A stretch of DNA of 64,000 nt from Pseudobacillus wudalianchiensis (GTDB lineage: Bacteria > Bacillota > Bacilli > Bacillales > Domibacillaceae), in contig NZ_MAYT01000012.1 of assembly GCF_001685015.1 (NCBI RefSeq), positions 291,269 through 355,268 on the forward strand. The letters run 5' to 3'. The notes under the pieces are model-generated. The model did no database searches. It saw only the letters and a program-made list of their open reading frames with translations, and was not told where the DNA came from. Made by a program: the position numbers and the translations under genes. Positions 50,604 to 59,571 of the stretch are shown here, piece by piece; position 1 is the first letter of the stretch; each line of letters starts with the position of its first letter.

Positions 50604-53600
50604 ATGAACACGTGGAAAAAGGTGTTGGCCCTTGGTCTCTCTGCTGTCATGGTTTTTCCAACAGCCACTGGTGCAGCTGTGCATAACGACGAATTAAAAG
50701 TTTTTAAACAGGCCTCTGAACAGACAGCAGTGACTGAAGCTGCTTCCGTGAAAAACAAGGAAGCATACAAAGCTATAAAGGAAATGAATGAATTAGTCGA
50801 CACGAATACACTCGTTATTAAATACACTAAATCGCTCGATAAAAGCATTCACAAAAAAGCGGGGACGGTACTTGTTCGTTCACTGCCAAAGCTGGGCTAC
50901 GATGTTGTTCAAGTGCCAAAGTCCAAAAAAGTAAGTGATATCGTCAAAGTATATCGACAGCAAAAAGGAATTTCTTCTATTACACCAAGCATAAAGTATA
51001 AACAATTTGCTGCTCCACAAGGAGACCCGAAAAAAGATAAAATGTACTATTTGCCGCTTCTGAATATGGAGAAAGCACTGAAGCTTTCCGGAAAACACCG
51101 AGTAGTGGTAGCCGTTGTGGATGGGGGAGTCGATTATAAACACCCAGATTTGAAAGACCAGCTGCTTCCGCCCTACAATGCTGCAGACCCGGCCAACAAT
51201 CCAATTCGTGATTTACATGGAACACACGTTGCAGGCATCATTGCTGCTAAAGCTAATAACGGCATTGGTGGGCACGGTATTAATCCAAATGCCAAAATTT
51301 TGCCTGTGGACGTCTTTAACGGCAAAGTAGCGGCAAATGATTTTACGATTGCAGAAGGAATCTTATACGCCGTTTCTAAAGGGGCAGATGTAATTAACCT
51401 CAGTCTTGGCGGCTTTGCTTCTTCACCGCTTGTGGAAGAAGCGATCCGTGAAGCCATTGACAGCGGGGCAGTGGTGGTAGCCGCTGCTGGCAACGAATCG
51501 ACAGATATGTATTCTTATCCTGCTTCTTATCCGGGCGTTATTAGTGTAGGGAATGTTGACCGCAATAAGAAATTATCGGACAGCTCGAACTTTGGACCTT
51601 CAGTTGATATCGTAGCTCCGGGAGAAGATATTTATAGCACAGCTTATGAGAAGGAAGGGAAAGGGTCCAGTTTCGCCTCATTAACAGGAACATCCATGGC
51701 TGCCCCGATGGTAGCTGGTGTTGTTTCTTTGTTGAAGTCAAAGCATCCGGAGTTAACATCCTATGATATTGAGAACATTCTAGAAAAAACAGCAACAGAC
51801 TTAGGCGCTAAGGGATATGACATCACTTATGCGAATGGATTAGTGAACCCGCTTGCTGCGCTTTCATATGATGTGAAGAAGCTGCCGAAACAGCCAGTAT
51901 GGACAGGGGAAACCCTTATCCGTTCTGCGAAGACGTTAAAGGCAGGCAAGAATACGATCAAGGGACAGCTCAAGACACCAGGAGAAACACAATGGTTTAA
52001 AGTGCATTTAAATGAAAACGAGCATGTGCAAACCTCCTTGGAAGCAAGCCGCAATTACGATTATGGGATGGATTTTTACTTTATTCCTGAAGGAGCAGAG
52101 GCTGAAGAAGGGATGCTGATGGAGCATAACAAAGGCCGTGCTGGCGAGAAGGAAGGCCACTTATTTACGGCCGAAGAAAAGGGCACCCTCGTTATTGGCA
52201 TAAAGGATGTGAACGGCAACTATAGTACATCCGGTTTGTCATCCTATACGTTCACAGCTGAAAAAATCAGCGGGTTGAAAGCAGATCCCGATACGGCTGA
52301 GAATCCTGTAAGCATTCAGTCACTTCCTTATAAAAAAGGGAATTTCACGTTATATCCGCAAGAGGCGGGAATGCCTGATTATGACTATTACAGTATCGCC
52401 GTTGATGAAGCAAAAGTGCTTTCTGTTTCCTTATCTGCCTTGCCTGGTGTGAATTCCGCCATGAGATTATCTGTTGTAACGGAGGAAGAAGGAACAAGTA
52501 CAGAAGAAACGATTGCCGAGACCAATGATCACGGCATCAGCCAAGGAGAATCTCTTTCTTTTAAAGCGGTGCCTGGAGTGAAATATAAGCTCGCCGTCAC
52601 AAATGAATCTTTTAGCGGTATGGGGGACATAGGGTCTCTTCTCGATTTATTAACGATGAATCCAGGGACGTTTGAGTTTGCTGATTATGAGGCATCTGCT
52701 TATCCATACGAACTAAAAGTAGAAGAAAAGCAGCTTCCTGAAGATGAAGATGGCCTGCCGTTGAAAAAAGATTTAGAGGCTGCACTCGAAAAGGGTACGA
52801 TGGATCTAACGGAATATGCAGAAGCAAAAGCCATTGATGCAACGGAGGATACGGATGGCGAAGAGCCACCAGAGGAAATGGAAGATGAAACAATAAAAGC
52901 CATCTTAGCCCAGGCTATTCCTTATACGTTAGGGAAAGCAATATCTGGCTACTTCCAAGTAGAAGGAGATGAAGACTATTATTCTTTCACTCCGTCTGAG
53001 AATGGAATTTATGAATTTAACACTGACAAGGGCTCAAGTCAGCTGCCGATGTTATCTATTCTGCAGCACGATAAGGAAACAGGAGAGTTGATCCCGATTT
53101 CAGCCGGAGAAGACGACATCCTTAATATGATCATGACCCTGCTTGGCGGGGCGAAAAATAACAACACGACCATCGCCCTGAAAAAAGGAGAAACGTACAT
53201 TCTGCGTTTAACGAATCAAATGTACAATATTTCCGCAGACTCCTACACGATTCGCTCGAAAAAAGCAGCCAATATGCCGAAAGAAGCGGATCAGGATGAA
53301 AACAACCCTGAGAAAGCACGCGTCTTAAAAGCCGGACAAGCAGTGAAAAACTATTTCATTTTTCCAGGAGATACCGATTTTTATTATGTTAAAAATGTTG
53401 GTAAACAAGCGGTCTATCGTTTAACTCTTAATCAAGGGAAATTAACAGCAGCTGAAAAAGCAGCAATTCCATATGACCTTCGTCAGCCAGCTATTTTCTC
53501 TGGTGCCCTTATTGAAGATACAAATGGTGATAAGATCATAGATGAGGACGAGCAGTTAAAGTCCATTCCGTTTGGTCCTAATTTGCTGGAACTCTCATTT

Positions 53601-54098
53601 GAAACAAAAGCCAATCTTTCTTTCGTGGCAAAAGAGGGAACAGGCTATTTTGTGGCAGTTAGTCCATTTCTGTCAGTCAAGCCAAGCCTCCAGCCATATG
53701 AAGTAAAGGTTGCAGATATGAAAGATGCGTTAAAGGACGGCGATGGCAAAGTGGTTAACCATGTGCCTCAGAAGCCGATTTCCTTGAAGAAGATGGATGG
53801 GCACTTAGGCGCCAAGGGTTATATAAATGCCGGTGTTCCGTTCGGTGACGTTGATCATTTTGCTTTAAATGTTGCGAAGACTAAAACATTCTCCTTGAAG
53901 CTTGAAATGGAGAGCGGACTAGACGGCAAGATTGAAATTTACAACGCAAAAGGCGTACTTGTTCAGAGCTTTGATCAATATGGAAGCGGGGATGAGGAAT
54001 TAGCTGTGATCTCGCTGAAAAAAGGAAAATATTTCATCGAAATCAGTGAAACAGAAGGCCGCGCTTCCTCACAGCCATATAAACTGACAGTTAAATAG
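50604..54098 (+). CDS. giant secreted subtilisin-like protease with PPC-type repeats
   Basis: 1164 residues; GGAGG 9 bases before the ATG. Signal peptide 1-25, prodomain about 60-135, S8 domain about 145-430 with Asp173 (VVDGGVD), His208 (LHGTHVAG), Asn297 (AAAGNE) and Ser364 (TGTSMAAP). From 450 to the end there are several beta-rich PPC-like units, recognisable by repeated GETQWFKVHL, FPGDTDFYYVKN and DVDHFAL phrases and by F-x-L-x-[LV]-x-x-[KE] strands. An acidic insert near 710-760 (EDEDGLPLKKDLEAALEKG) lies in the middle. Such tails give wall binding or control maturation. The nearest relative in the window is the 509-residue subtilase. Confidence 0.92.
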   Translation: MNTWKKVLALGLSAVMVFPTATGAAVHNDELKVFKQASEQTAVTEAASVKNKEAYKAIKEMNELVDTNTLVIKYTKSLDKSIHKKAGTVLVRSLPKLGYDVVQVPKSKKVSDIVKVYRQQKGISSITPSIKYKQFAAPQGDPKKDKMYYLPLLNMEKALKLSGKHRVVVAVVDGGVDYKHPDLKDQLLPPYNAADPANNPIRDLHGTHVAGIIAAKANNGIGGHGINPNAKILPVDVFNGKVAANDFTIAEGILYAVSKGADVINLSLGGFASSPLVEEAIREAIDSGAVVVAAAGNESTDMYSYPASYPGVISVGNVDRNKKLSDSSNFGPSVDIVAPGEDIYSTAYEKEGKGSSFASLTGTSMAAPMVAGVVSLLKSKHPELTSYDIENILEKTATDLGAKGYDITYANGLVNPLAALSYDVKKLPKQPVWTGETLIRSAKTLKAGKNTIKGQLKTPGETQWFKVHLNENEHVQTSLEASRNYDYGMDFYFIPEGAEAEEGMLMEHNKGRAGEKEGHLFTAEEKGTLVIGIKDVNGNYSTSGLSSYTFTAEKISGLKADPDTAENPVSIQSLPYKKGNFTLYPQEAGMPDYDYYSIAVDEAKVLSVSLSALPGVNSAMRLSVVTEEEGTSTEETIAETNDHGISQGESLSFKAVPGVKYKLAVTNESFSGMGDIGSLLDLLTMNPGTFEFADYEASAYPYELKVEEKQLPEDEDGLPLKKDLEAALEKGTMDLTEYAEAKAIDATEDTDGEEPPEEMEDETIKAILAQAIPYTLGKAISGYFQVEGDEDYYSFTPSENGIYEFNTDKGSSQLPMLSILQHDKETGELIPISAGEDDILNMIMTLLGGAKNNNTTIALKKGETYILRLTNQMYNISADSYTIRSKKAANMPKEADQDENNPEKARVLKAGQAVKNYFIFPGDTDFYYVKNVGKQAVYRLTLNQGKLTAAEKAAIPYDLRQPAIFSGALIEDTNGDKIIDEDEQLKSIPFGPNLLELSFETKANLSFVAKEGTGYFVAVSPFLSVKPSLQPYEVKVADMKDALKDGDGKVVNHVPQKPISLKKMDGHLGAKGYINAGVPFGDVDHFALNVAKTKTFSLKLEMESGLDGKIEIYNAKGVLVQSFDQYGSGDEELAVISLKKGKYFIEISETEGRASSQPYKLTVK

Positions 54099-54120
54099 AA
54101 AAAACGTTTGGTAACAAAGG

Positions 54121-54162
54121 AAACACAAAGTGGTTGGCAGCGACAACTACTTTGTGTTTTTT
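54121..54162 (+). terminator. rho-independent terminator of the giant protease gene
   Basis: AAACACAAAGT (54121-54131) pairs with ACTTTGTGTTT (54149-54159), and the stem continues as GGTTG/CAACT; TTTT follows. Confidence 0.88.
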
Positions 54163-54188
54163 ACAATCTACTTTTGGGAGAAGAGGAT

Positions 54189-55244
54189 ATGAATCCTTAT
54201 GATGTCATTGTAATTGGGGCGGGACAAGCCGGCATAGCGATGGGATATTATTTAAAGCAGGCGGGGCTTTCTTTTCTTTTAGTGGATAACCATCAGAGAA
54301 TAGGTGATTCGTGGCGGAAGCGCTATAATTCTTTGGTGCTCTTCACGCCTAGAAAATACAGCTCCTTGCCGGGCCTGTTAATGAGCGGTTCGCCTGAAGG
54401 ATTTCCAACAAAAGATGAAATCGCTGACTATTTAGAGGAGTATACTAGTCATTTTCATTTGCCTGTACAGCTTGAGACCTTTGTAAAAAAGATAAAAAAA
54501 TCTGAAAATCTATTTGAGATCGAGACGACACGGGGAACTTTGAAAGCAGAGCAAGTAGTGGTGGCATCAGGCGCCTTTCAAAAGCCATTTATTCCTCCAG
54601 TGATCGGTGAAGAGGAGAGAATGCCTTTTCAACTTCACTCCTCTTCTTATCTTGCCCCTAACCAGCTTTCTGAAGGAGCGGTTTTAGTAGTAGGAGGAGG
54701 AAATTCAGGTGCACAAATTGCTGTTGAATTGGCAGCTGATCGAGAGGTTACATTAGCTGTGAATCATCCTTTTAAATTTTTGCCGCTGCGCTTTTTAAGC
54801 AAAAGTATTTTTAGTTGGCTAGAATGGGCCGGACTCCTATACGCGGGAATTGATACGAAAAAGGGAGAGTGGTTTAGACGGCAAAGTGATCCGATCTTTG
54901 GGAAGGAATTAAAGAACTTACTTAAAAAAGACAAAGTCACATTAAAACCAAAAGTCGTTTGCTTAAAAGGGATGGAAGCGACGTTTGAGGATGGCAGTAC
55001 GGTTTCTTTCCCTAATATTGTCTGGTCTACAGGCTTTGTGCCCTCTTATGAGTGGATTCAAATACAAGAAGCGATTGATTTAGCAGGCAAGCCGATCCAT
55101 CAGCGGGGGATCAGTCCGGTGAAGGGCATGTACTTTATTGGCCTTCCTTGGCAATACCAACGCGGCTCTGCGTTAATCTGCGGCGTTGGCCGCGATGCTG
55201 CCTACTTGCTATTCCCTATCGTCGAGATGAAGAAAAGACGATAG
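54189..55244 (+). CDS. FAD/NAD(P)-dependent flavoprotein monooxygenase-like (CzcO type)
   Basis: 351 residues from the ATG at 54189 (GAGAAGAGG just upstream); a longer in-frame reading overlaps the terminator and is not accepted. VIVIGAGQAGIAMGYYLKQAG is the FAD Rossmann motif, VLVVGGGNSGAQIAVELAA the NADPH motif, and IVWSTGFVPSYEW the second FAD contact. The family includes flavin monooxygenases and the CzcO-type proteins found beside metal transporters. No metal gene is close here. Substrate cannot be assigned. Confidence 0.85.
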   Translation: MNPYDVIVIGAGQAGIAMGYYLKQAGLSFLLVDNHQRIGDSWRKRYNSLVLFTPRKYSSLPGLLMSGSPEGFPTKDEIADYLEEYTSHFHLPVQLETFVKKIKKSENLFEIETTRGTLKAEQVVVASGAFQKPFIPPVIGEEERMPFQLHSSSYLAPNQLSEGAVLVVGGGNSGAQIAVELAADREVTLAVNHPFKFLPLRFLSKSIFSWLEWAGLLYAGIDTKKGEWFRRQSDPIFGKELKNLLKKDKVTLKPKVVCLKGMEATFEDGSTVSFPNIVWSTGFVPSYEWIQIQEAIDLAGKPIHQRGISPVKGMYFIGLPWQYQRGSALICGVGRDAAYLLFPIVEMKKRR

Positions 55245-55306
55245 TGGCGATTTGTTCATTGCTCAGGTGAAGTTACTCACGTTTGAGCGGTTTTGGTTTA
55301 ACTACG

Positions 55307-55337
55307 AAAGGCTGCCCTAAATAGGAGCAGCCTTTTT
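55307..55337. terminator. bidirectional terminator
   Basis: AAAGGCTGC (55307-55315) and GCAGCCTTT (55327-55335) between convergent genes. Confidence 0.82.
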
Positions 55338-55339
55338 GT

Positions 55340-56968
55340 TTATTTAATCGTTTCATTTGCGAGCATAAGCCCGATTGAGTTATTTTGTTTCCAAATAGAA
55401 GAGAAGTAACTGATCGGTACTGGGCCATTGCCGACGTAAGGAGCTACTTCGATGGTAAATCCTGGTTTTTTCTGAGATTGGACGAACCAATCCTTATAAC
55501 CGCCGCCGCTTGGATTTGGCTGCGGAGAGACGAGGCGATAGCCGGTCTTTTTATTTACTTTTACTGCTAAATTGTAGTCACGTGTTTTCAAAGCGCCTGT
55601 TTGTCCAAAATGCCAAAAGACAATTTGGCCGGAGCTATGATAAGAAACGGTCGTTTTGAAGTGATGATTTAATGTAAAATCGTATAATGCTTTCGCTTCT
55701 GGCTCACTCAGCGGCTTTGGTCCCTTATAATTTTGCGGGCTTGGTTTGCCGGGGTTACAGCAGATCGTTGGCCATTTGGCTGGGTATTGCCGGTTCAAAT
55801 CAACGCCGCGTACATTAGCTTTCCAAGCAGCAAAGCTTGTTTTATTGCCGTTGATTCTTAAGGCTGCAGCCTTGTTTTTAGCACTGCTGGCTCCTTTTTG
55901 AACGAGTGCCACTCCATCTGGATTGACCATCGGCACAAAATAAATAGACGCACGGTTAAGGATTTGTCGAGCAGAATAGCCATCGATTTTTCCATTTGTT
56001 TCGTAGGCGTAAGCGTATTGATCGATCATTTCCATGGTTAGATTGGTAGTGATGTGCTCTCTGGCATGATGGGAGGCGTTGATCATGATTTCTTCTTTAC
56101 CGGTGCCAAGCTTCAGAGCATAGAGATTCCGGCCATCCACCGATTTTCCGATTACTTCTAAGGAAGCAATCCCCGGATACCATTGTACGAATTTTTTTAA
56201 ATCAGCCGTCATTTGTTCGTATGAATAGGCAGTAAAAGGATTTACATAATTTCCGCTAAATAAAGTAACATCGCTTTTCTTTACGTAAGCGTTTCGGCCG
56301 CCGATGTCTGTAATGTAGTAATCACGGTAGGTGGCAGTGAAGGTAATCATTTCGTTTGACTGCACCCTTGCCATAGAAGTAAGAGTGTTGTCTTTACTAT
56401 AGAAAAGATCAGTCACTTTTTTCGTTATCGCTTTATTTTTATAGGGAGTGCCGGATTGGACACCGCCGGGCAGGGAAGTTGTCGTCACAGGAGTCGTTTC
56501 TGCTTTTAAAATATAAGCAGGCTGTCCGCTGAAGTTAATTGTTACATAACCAGCTTCTTCGCCTGTTTTTAGAAAAGTCTCTCCTTTTAATGCACGGGCA
56601 AATTTCGTGAACTTTCCATTCGCTTTCTTATAAATGGCAGCGTCCGCCGTTGTTTCAAAACGGGTGGCCTGCGGATAAATATCCCAATTACTGACGGCTG
56701 TTAAATCGGCTGAAGGAATCCATCCTTGCCGGCCGTTCCAATCGACCTTTGTTTTATCGGTCCCTTCAGTCAGCAGCTTTACATTTGTACCAGCCGGAAT
56801 AGGAGAGGTTGTTGTGCTATCGTCGTCTGCATTTGTTACATAGAATTCGGAATCTCGTACCACTTTCATATAATGCTCTTCTCCAGCTGCAGAAACAGCG
56901 TTCGTGAAAGGCAAGAGCATAAGAGTAAATAAGAAAATGGCAAGGGAGATCCTCTTTTTATTGTTCAT
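55340..56968 (-). CDS. secreted M14 zinc carboxypeptidase with SH3-like domains
   Basis: 542 residues from the ATG at 56968 (GGAGG 7 bases ahead). Signal peptide about 1-28 (NAVSAAG). Two to three SH3-like modules occupy about 33-235, seen as GWIPSADL, YVTINFSGQPAYI and YYITDIGGRNAYVKK, each near a typical wall-binding position. The M14 domain runs from about 250: zinc site SHHAREH with His and Glu, third ligand in SYHSSG, catalytic Glu in FTIEVAP. The catalytic half resembles the LysM-M14 endopeptidase at 28811 (shared GWKANIRGVDLN-type and KDWF...KPGFTIE blocks), so it probably cuts gamma-D-Glu-mDAP bonds in wall peptides outside the cell. Confidence 0.9.
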   Translation of the reverse strand: MNNKKRISLAIFLFTLMLLPFTNAVSAAGEEHYMKVVRDSEFYVTNADDDSTTTSPIPAGTNVKLLTEGTDKTKVDWNGRQGWIPSADLTAVSNWDIYPQATRFETTADAAIYKKANGKFTKFARALKGETFLKTGEEAGYVTINFSGQPAYILKAETTPVTTTSLPGGVQSGTPYKNKAITKKVTDLFYSKDNTLTSMARVQSNEMITFTATYRDYYITDIGGRNAYVKKSDVTLFSGNYVNPFTAYSYEQMTADLKKFVQWYPGIASLEVIGKSVDGRNLYALKLGTGKEEIMINASHHAREHITTNLTMEMIDQYAYAYETNGKIDGYSARQILNRASIYFVPMVNPDGVALVQKGASSAKNKAAALRINGNKTSFAAWKANVRGVDLNRQYPAKWPTICCNPGKPSPQNYKGPKPLSEPEAKALYDFTLNHHFKTTVSYHSSGQIVFWHFGQTGALKTRDYNLAVKVNKKTGYRLVSPQPNPSGGGYKDWFVQSQKKPGFTIEVAPYVGNGPVPISYFSSIWKQNNSIGLMLANETIK

Positions 56969-57046
56969 TCCTTTTCCTCCATTTTTTTCAATATCATTCA
57001 TAGTTTAGCAGATTGTTAGGAAAAAAGAAGGGGGAGAATGAAAAAA

Positions 57047-57070
57047 AACAGAGCGATTTTTCGCTCTGTT
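57047..57070 (-). terminator. terminator upstream of the M14 gene, probably ending yknX
   Basis: AACAGAGCGA (57047-57056) pairs with TCGCTCTGTT (57061-57070); T8 follows on the minus strand. Confidence 0.78.
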
Positions 57071-57079
57071 CAAGCTGTT

Positions 57080-57187
57080 GACAAACGTTCGCTTTCTTCG
57101 TTGCTCGCCTGTCTGCGGTGCTCATGACCCTTTTGGTCACTCCGCTCCTCGCCAGGTGTCGCGCCTTGAAAGACAAACGCTTGCAGT
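57080..57187. repeat. 108-base structured intergenic repeat
   Basis: Nested pairing: AAACG..CTTTC with GAAAG..AAACG at the ends, CGCCTG with CAGGTG, GCGG with CCGC, and GACC-CTT-TTGGTC at the tip. A shortened copy is at 24847-24902. It fills the space between the yknX stop and its terminator. No coding frame. Confidence 0.6.
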
Positions 57188-57258
57188 CAATCCGATGGTA
57201 TATATAGCAGACTTTGTCTATTATCGCAGTAGAGCGGTTTTTCCCTCTGTTGCGTGTT

Positions 57259-58491
57259 TTAAGACAATATTCCCATTAGCAATAATTTAAGCCGTTCTGT
57301 TTTGGACATTTGCTGCAGCTGCTGTTTTTGTACGGCTGTATAATCAAGCGGCGTAACAAATCCGCCATGATCGGTTAAGAGCTCTTCGGGATGGGCGACT
57401 ACTTTTTCGCCAGGCTTTAATCCGCTCTTAATTTCTTGAATGCCGTCAACGAGCAGTCCTTTTTTAATGTCTCTTTTTTCAATTTGGCCCTTTGCATTTA
57501 AGACAAGCACGTATGACTTCTTGCCGTCCTTGATTAGAGCAGAAGCTGGAACCGTTACAGCTTGTAATGCCTCTTTTGTGACGACTGTCACGTTCGCTTT
57601 CATGCCTGGCAATAATTGATTAGCTGCTTCTTCCATTGTACTTTTGTCGAGCTGTGCAGTGAATGGGTACAGGCTTTTTCTTTTGACAGAAGGTTCTTGT
57701 TCTGGGAATTTTTCGATACTGGAGATTTCTCCATGAAACGTAACGGGCAGAGGATCGACGGAAGCATGAATCATCAATCCTTCATTTACCTTGTTCATTT
57801 GCTGTTCGTTAAAGACGCCTTGAACGGCTGCTTCCGGCGAACGAATCGTAATAATTGGGTTATCTAACCGGGAATTTAACGTTTTAACAATTCCTTCTCT
57901 TTCACTTCTCACGACCAGATTGCTTTTCTTTGACTCAGCTTGTGAAATTAACGTATCATACTTGCTAATTTCCTCTTGCAGTTTAAGCTTTTCTGTTTCC
58001 TGGTCAATGATGTCTTTTTCAACCGTTACTTTGGCTGCACTGTCTTTTTCTTTTTTATCGTCTGTCTCATCATTCGCTTCTTTTTTGATCTCATCTAAAA
58101 TGGAATTTAATTTAGCTATTTGTCCATCGATTAGCTGAATCTGTTTCTCAGTTTGTGTTTTTTCTGCTTTCAGTTCTTCTATCTCTTGTTCAAGACGGGA
58201 GGATGAATATTCAAATAGCGGTGTGCCTGCACCGACTTTTTGTCCTTTTTCTACGAGGAATCTGAGAAATGTACCCTCATTTTTATCAAAGTAAATTGGA
58301 TATTCATCTGCCGGGGTAATGACGCCGGTCGTCTGGAAGGTTTCAACGACATCATCATTCGCTGACTGCTTCCATTCCGACAGCCATTGTGATCGGTCAG
58401 CTTTGCTGTCTTCTTTAAGAGTTAAATAAAGGTTGCCGGCAATAATCAGCACGCTTGCTGTTAGCCAGACTGATTTCTTTACTCGTTTCAT
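57259..58491 (-). CDS. periplasmic-adaptor-like (HlyD/MFP) protein, YknX-like
   Basis: 410 residues. N-terminal membrane anchor about 8-24; biotinyl-lipoyl half (VEKGQKVGAGTPLFEYSSS) about 80-95; a long coiled coil about 98-190 (EQEIEELKAEKTQTEKQIQL, EKLKLQEEISKYDTL); then the returning lipoyl half NLVVRSEREGIVK and beta-barrel domains ending GLKPGEKVVAHPEELLTDHGG. Preceded by a Yip1-family gene, exactly the yknW-yknX order of B. subtilis, where YknWXYZ exports or resists the SdpC toxin. Here no yknY (ATPase) or yknZ (permease) follows. Confidence 0.82.
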   Translation of the reverse strand: MKRVKKSVWLTASVLIIAGNLYLTLKEDSKADRSQWLSEWKQSANDDVVETFQTTGVITPADEYPIYFDKNEGTFLRFLVEKGQKVGAGTPLFEYSSSRLEQEIEELKAEKTQTEKQIQLIDGQIAKLNSILDEIKKEANDETDDKKEKDSAAKVTVEKDIIDQETEKLKLQEEISKYDTLISQAESKKSNLVVRSEREGIVKTLNSRLDNPIITIRSPEAAVQGVFNEQQMNKVNEGLMIHASVDPLPVTFHGEISSIEKFPEQEPSVKRKSLYPFTAQLDKSTMEEAANQLLPGMKANVTVVTKEALQAVTVPASALIKDGKKSYVLVLNAKGQIEKRDIKKGLLVDGIQEIKSGLKPGEKVVAHPEELLTDHGGFVTPLDYTAVQKQQLQQMSKTERLKLLLMGILS

Positions 58492-58514
58492 TTATTTCGC
58501 CGTCTCCTTCTCTA

Positions 58515-59177
58515 TTAAAATAAGCGGCCAACCTGGATGGATGTAAATAAGGTGGAAAAGAGCCAGAGTGCAAGAGTCACGGCCAAAATTAATAAAAGAA
58601 CAAAACGCGGACTTTTTGCCGAGCTTTGTGTTAAAAATTTATACTGCAGACTGATGGCCCAAATTTGAAAAAGTGTAATAAAGCTGAAAAAGCTCGTTAC
58701 TAATTCATTTTTTGTTGCATATTGAGCAAGCACGCCGAGCGAAAAAGGGGAAGAGTCTCTCGGAATAGCGAGCGTCATATTTAATAGGATCAATAAGCAA
58801 AATTCAATGAGATAAATGACATAAACAAATGATTGCAAAACAACTAATTTTCGAAAATCTATTTCTAAAAAAATCCAAAATAAAAGCGCAGGCAGGAACA
58901 GAATAATAAGTGGATATAGAAAGCCCCAAATGGTGCTCCCGATCATGAACCACATTTTTTGTCCCTGAAATTCCGCGTTGTTTATGTTTGCCAGATGGGC
59001 AGAAACGGATTCAGATTGGATGCCTAATAGGCCGCTTAGAAAGTATAAGGCTGTACTCATGATGATTAATAAAGAGATACGGCTCCATAATCCTTTAAAT
59101 TGTTCCGCATGGTCCAGCTGATAAAAACGATCGTTCGGGCGAAACAGCCCTTTAATTAGCTGCACACGATAAATCAT
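58515..59177 (-). CDS. Yip1-family membrane protein, YknW-like
   Basis: 220 residues, five membrane helices. It opens MIYRVQLIKGLFRPNDRFYQL, the short cytoplasmic stretch typical of Yip1/YIF1-domain proteins; MWFMIGSTIWGFLYPLIILFLPALLFWIFLEI is the helical core. B. subtilis YknW (231 residues) has the same size and helps assemble the YknXYZ pump. It lies 23 bases upstream of the adaptor on the same strand, so they form an operon. The promoter is in 59178-59571. Confidence 0.75.
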   Translation of the reverse strand: MIYRVQLIKGLFRPNDRFYQLDHAEQFKGLWSRISLLIIMSTALYFLSGLLGIQSESVSAHLANINNAEFQGQKMWFMIGSTIWGFLYPLIILFLPALLFWIFLEIDFRKLVVLQSFVYVIYLIEFCLLILLNMTLAIPRDSSPFSLGVLAQYATKNELVTSFFSFITLFQIWAISLQYKFLTQSSAKSPRFVLLLILAVTLALWLFSTLFTSIQVGRLF

Positions 59178-59571
59178 CTAACATCCTCCAATGAAGTAAT
59201 ATAAATTGACATCTTTTTTTATTATATACAACTCCCTCCCTTCATACCAATATAATCTAACAGAATTTGATAAAAAGTGAGGGGATTTGAAGGTGTCATA
59301 ATAGATAACGATCGTAAAATAATGTAACAAATAAAGGGCTAGACTTTAAAATAGCAATGAAATAACTGCTATTTTCTAAAACGATTAAATACGACAAAAC
59401 CCTTGTTATATCAAGGTTTGTGCCGATTTTTGAAGAAGAAGTTTTATTTCAGAATATTATAACGTTTGAAATGTGTGTGTAAAGAAACAAACATGCTAGT
59501 GTAATAGTCTCGTTATATTTAAATGGTAGAATGAGGCACATGTTAGAGAAAAACAAGGGGGTCTTTCATTC
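59178..59571. other. 394-base divergent intergenic region
   Basis: Very AT-rich. A small hairpin AAACCCTTG / CAAGGTTT lies near 59398-59421. CGTAAA and TGTAAC near 59315-59330 resemble half a WalR site but with the wrong spacing. No gene, and no promoter I can fix. Confidence 0.4.

Noticed and set aside
57080-57187. Reading the 57080 element as a tRNA-like or coding feature
   Set aside because: It has nested stems but no cloverleaf, CCA end or open frame, and its ends recur at 24847, so a dispersed repeat is the better reading.
59178-59571. Possible c-di-AMP (ydaO-type) riboswitch before the LysM-3D genes
   Set aside because: Such riboswitches often precede wall hydrolase genes, but I could not find the conserved GGGGGUGAAUC-like core in either leader (this gap or 60118-60624).
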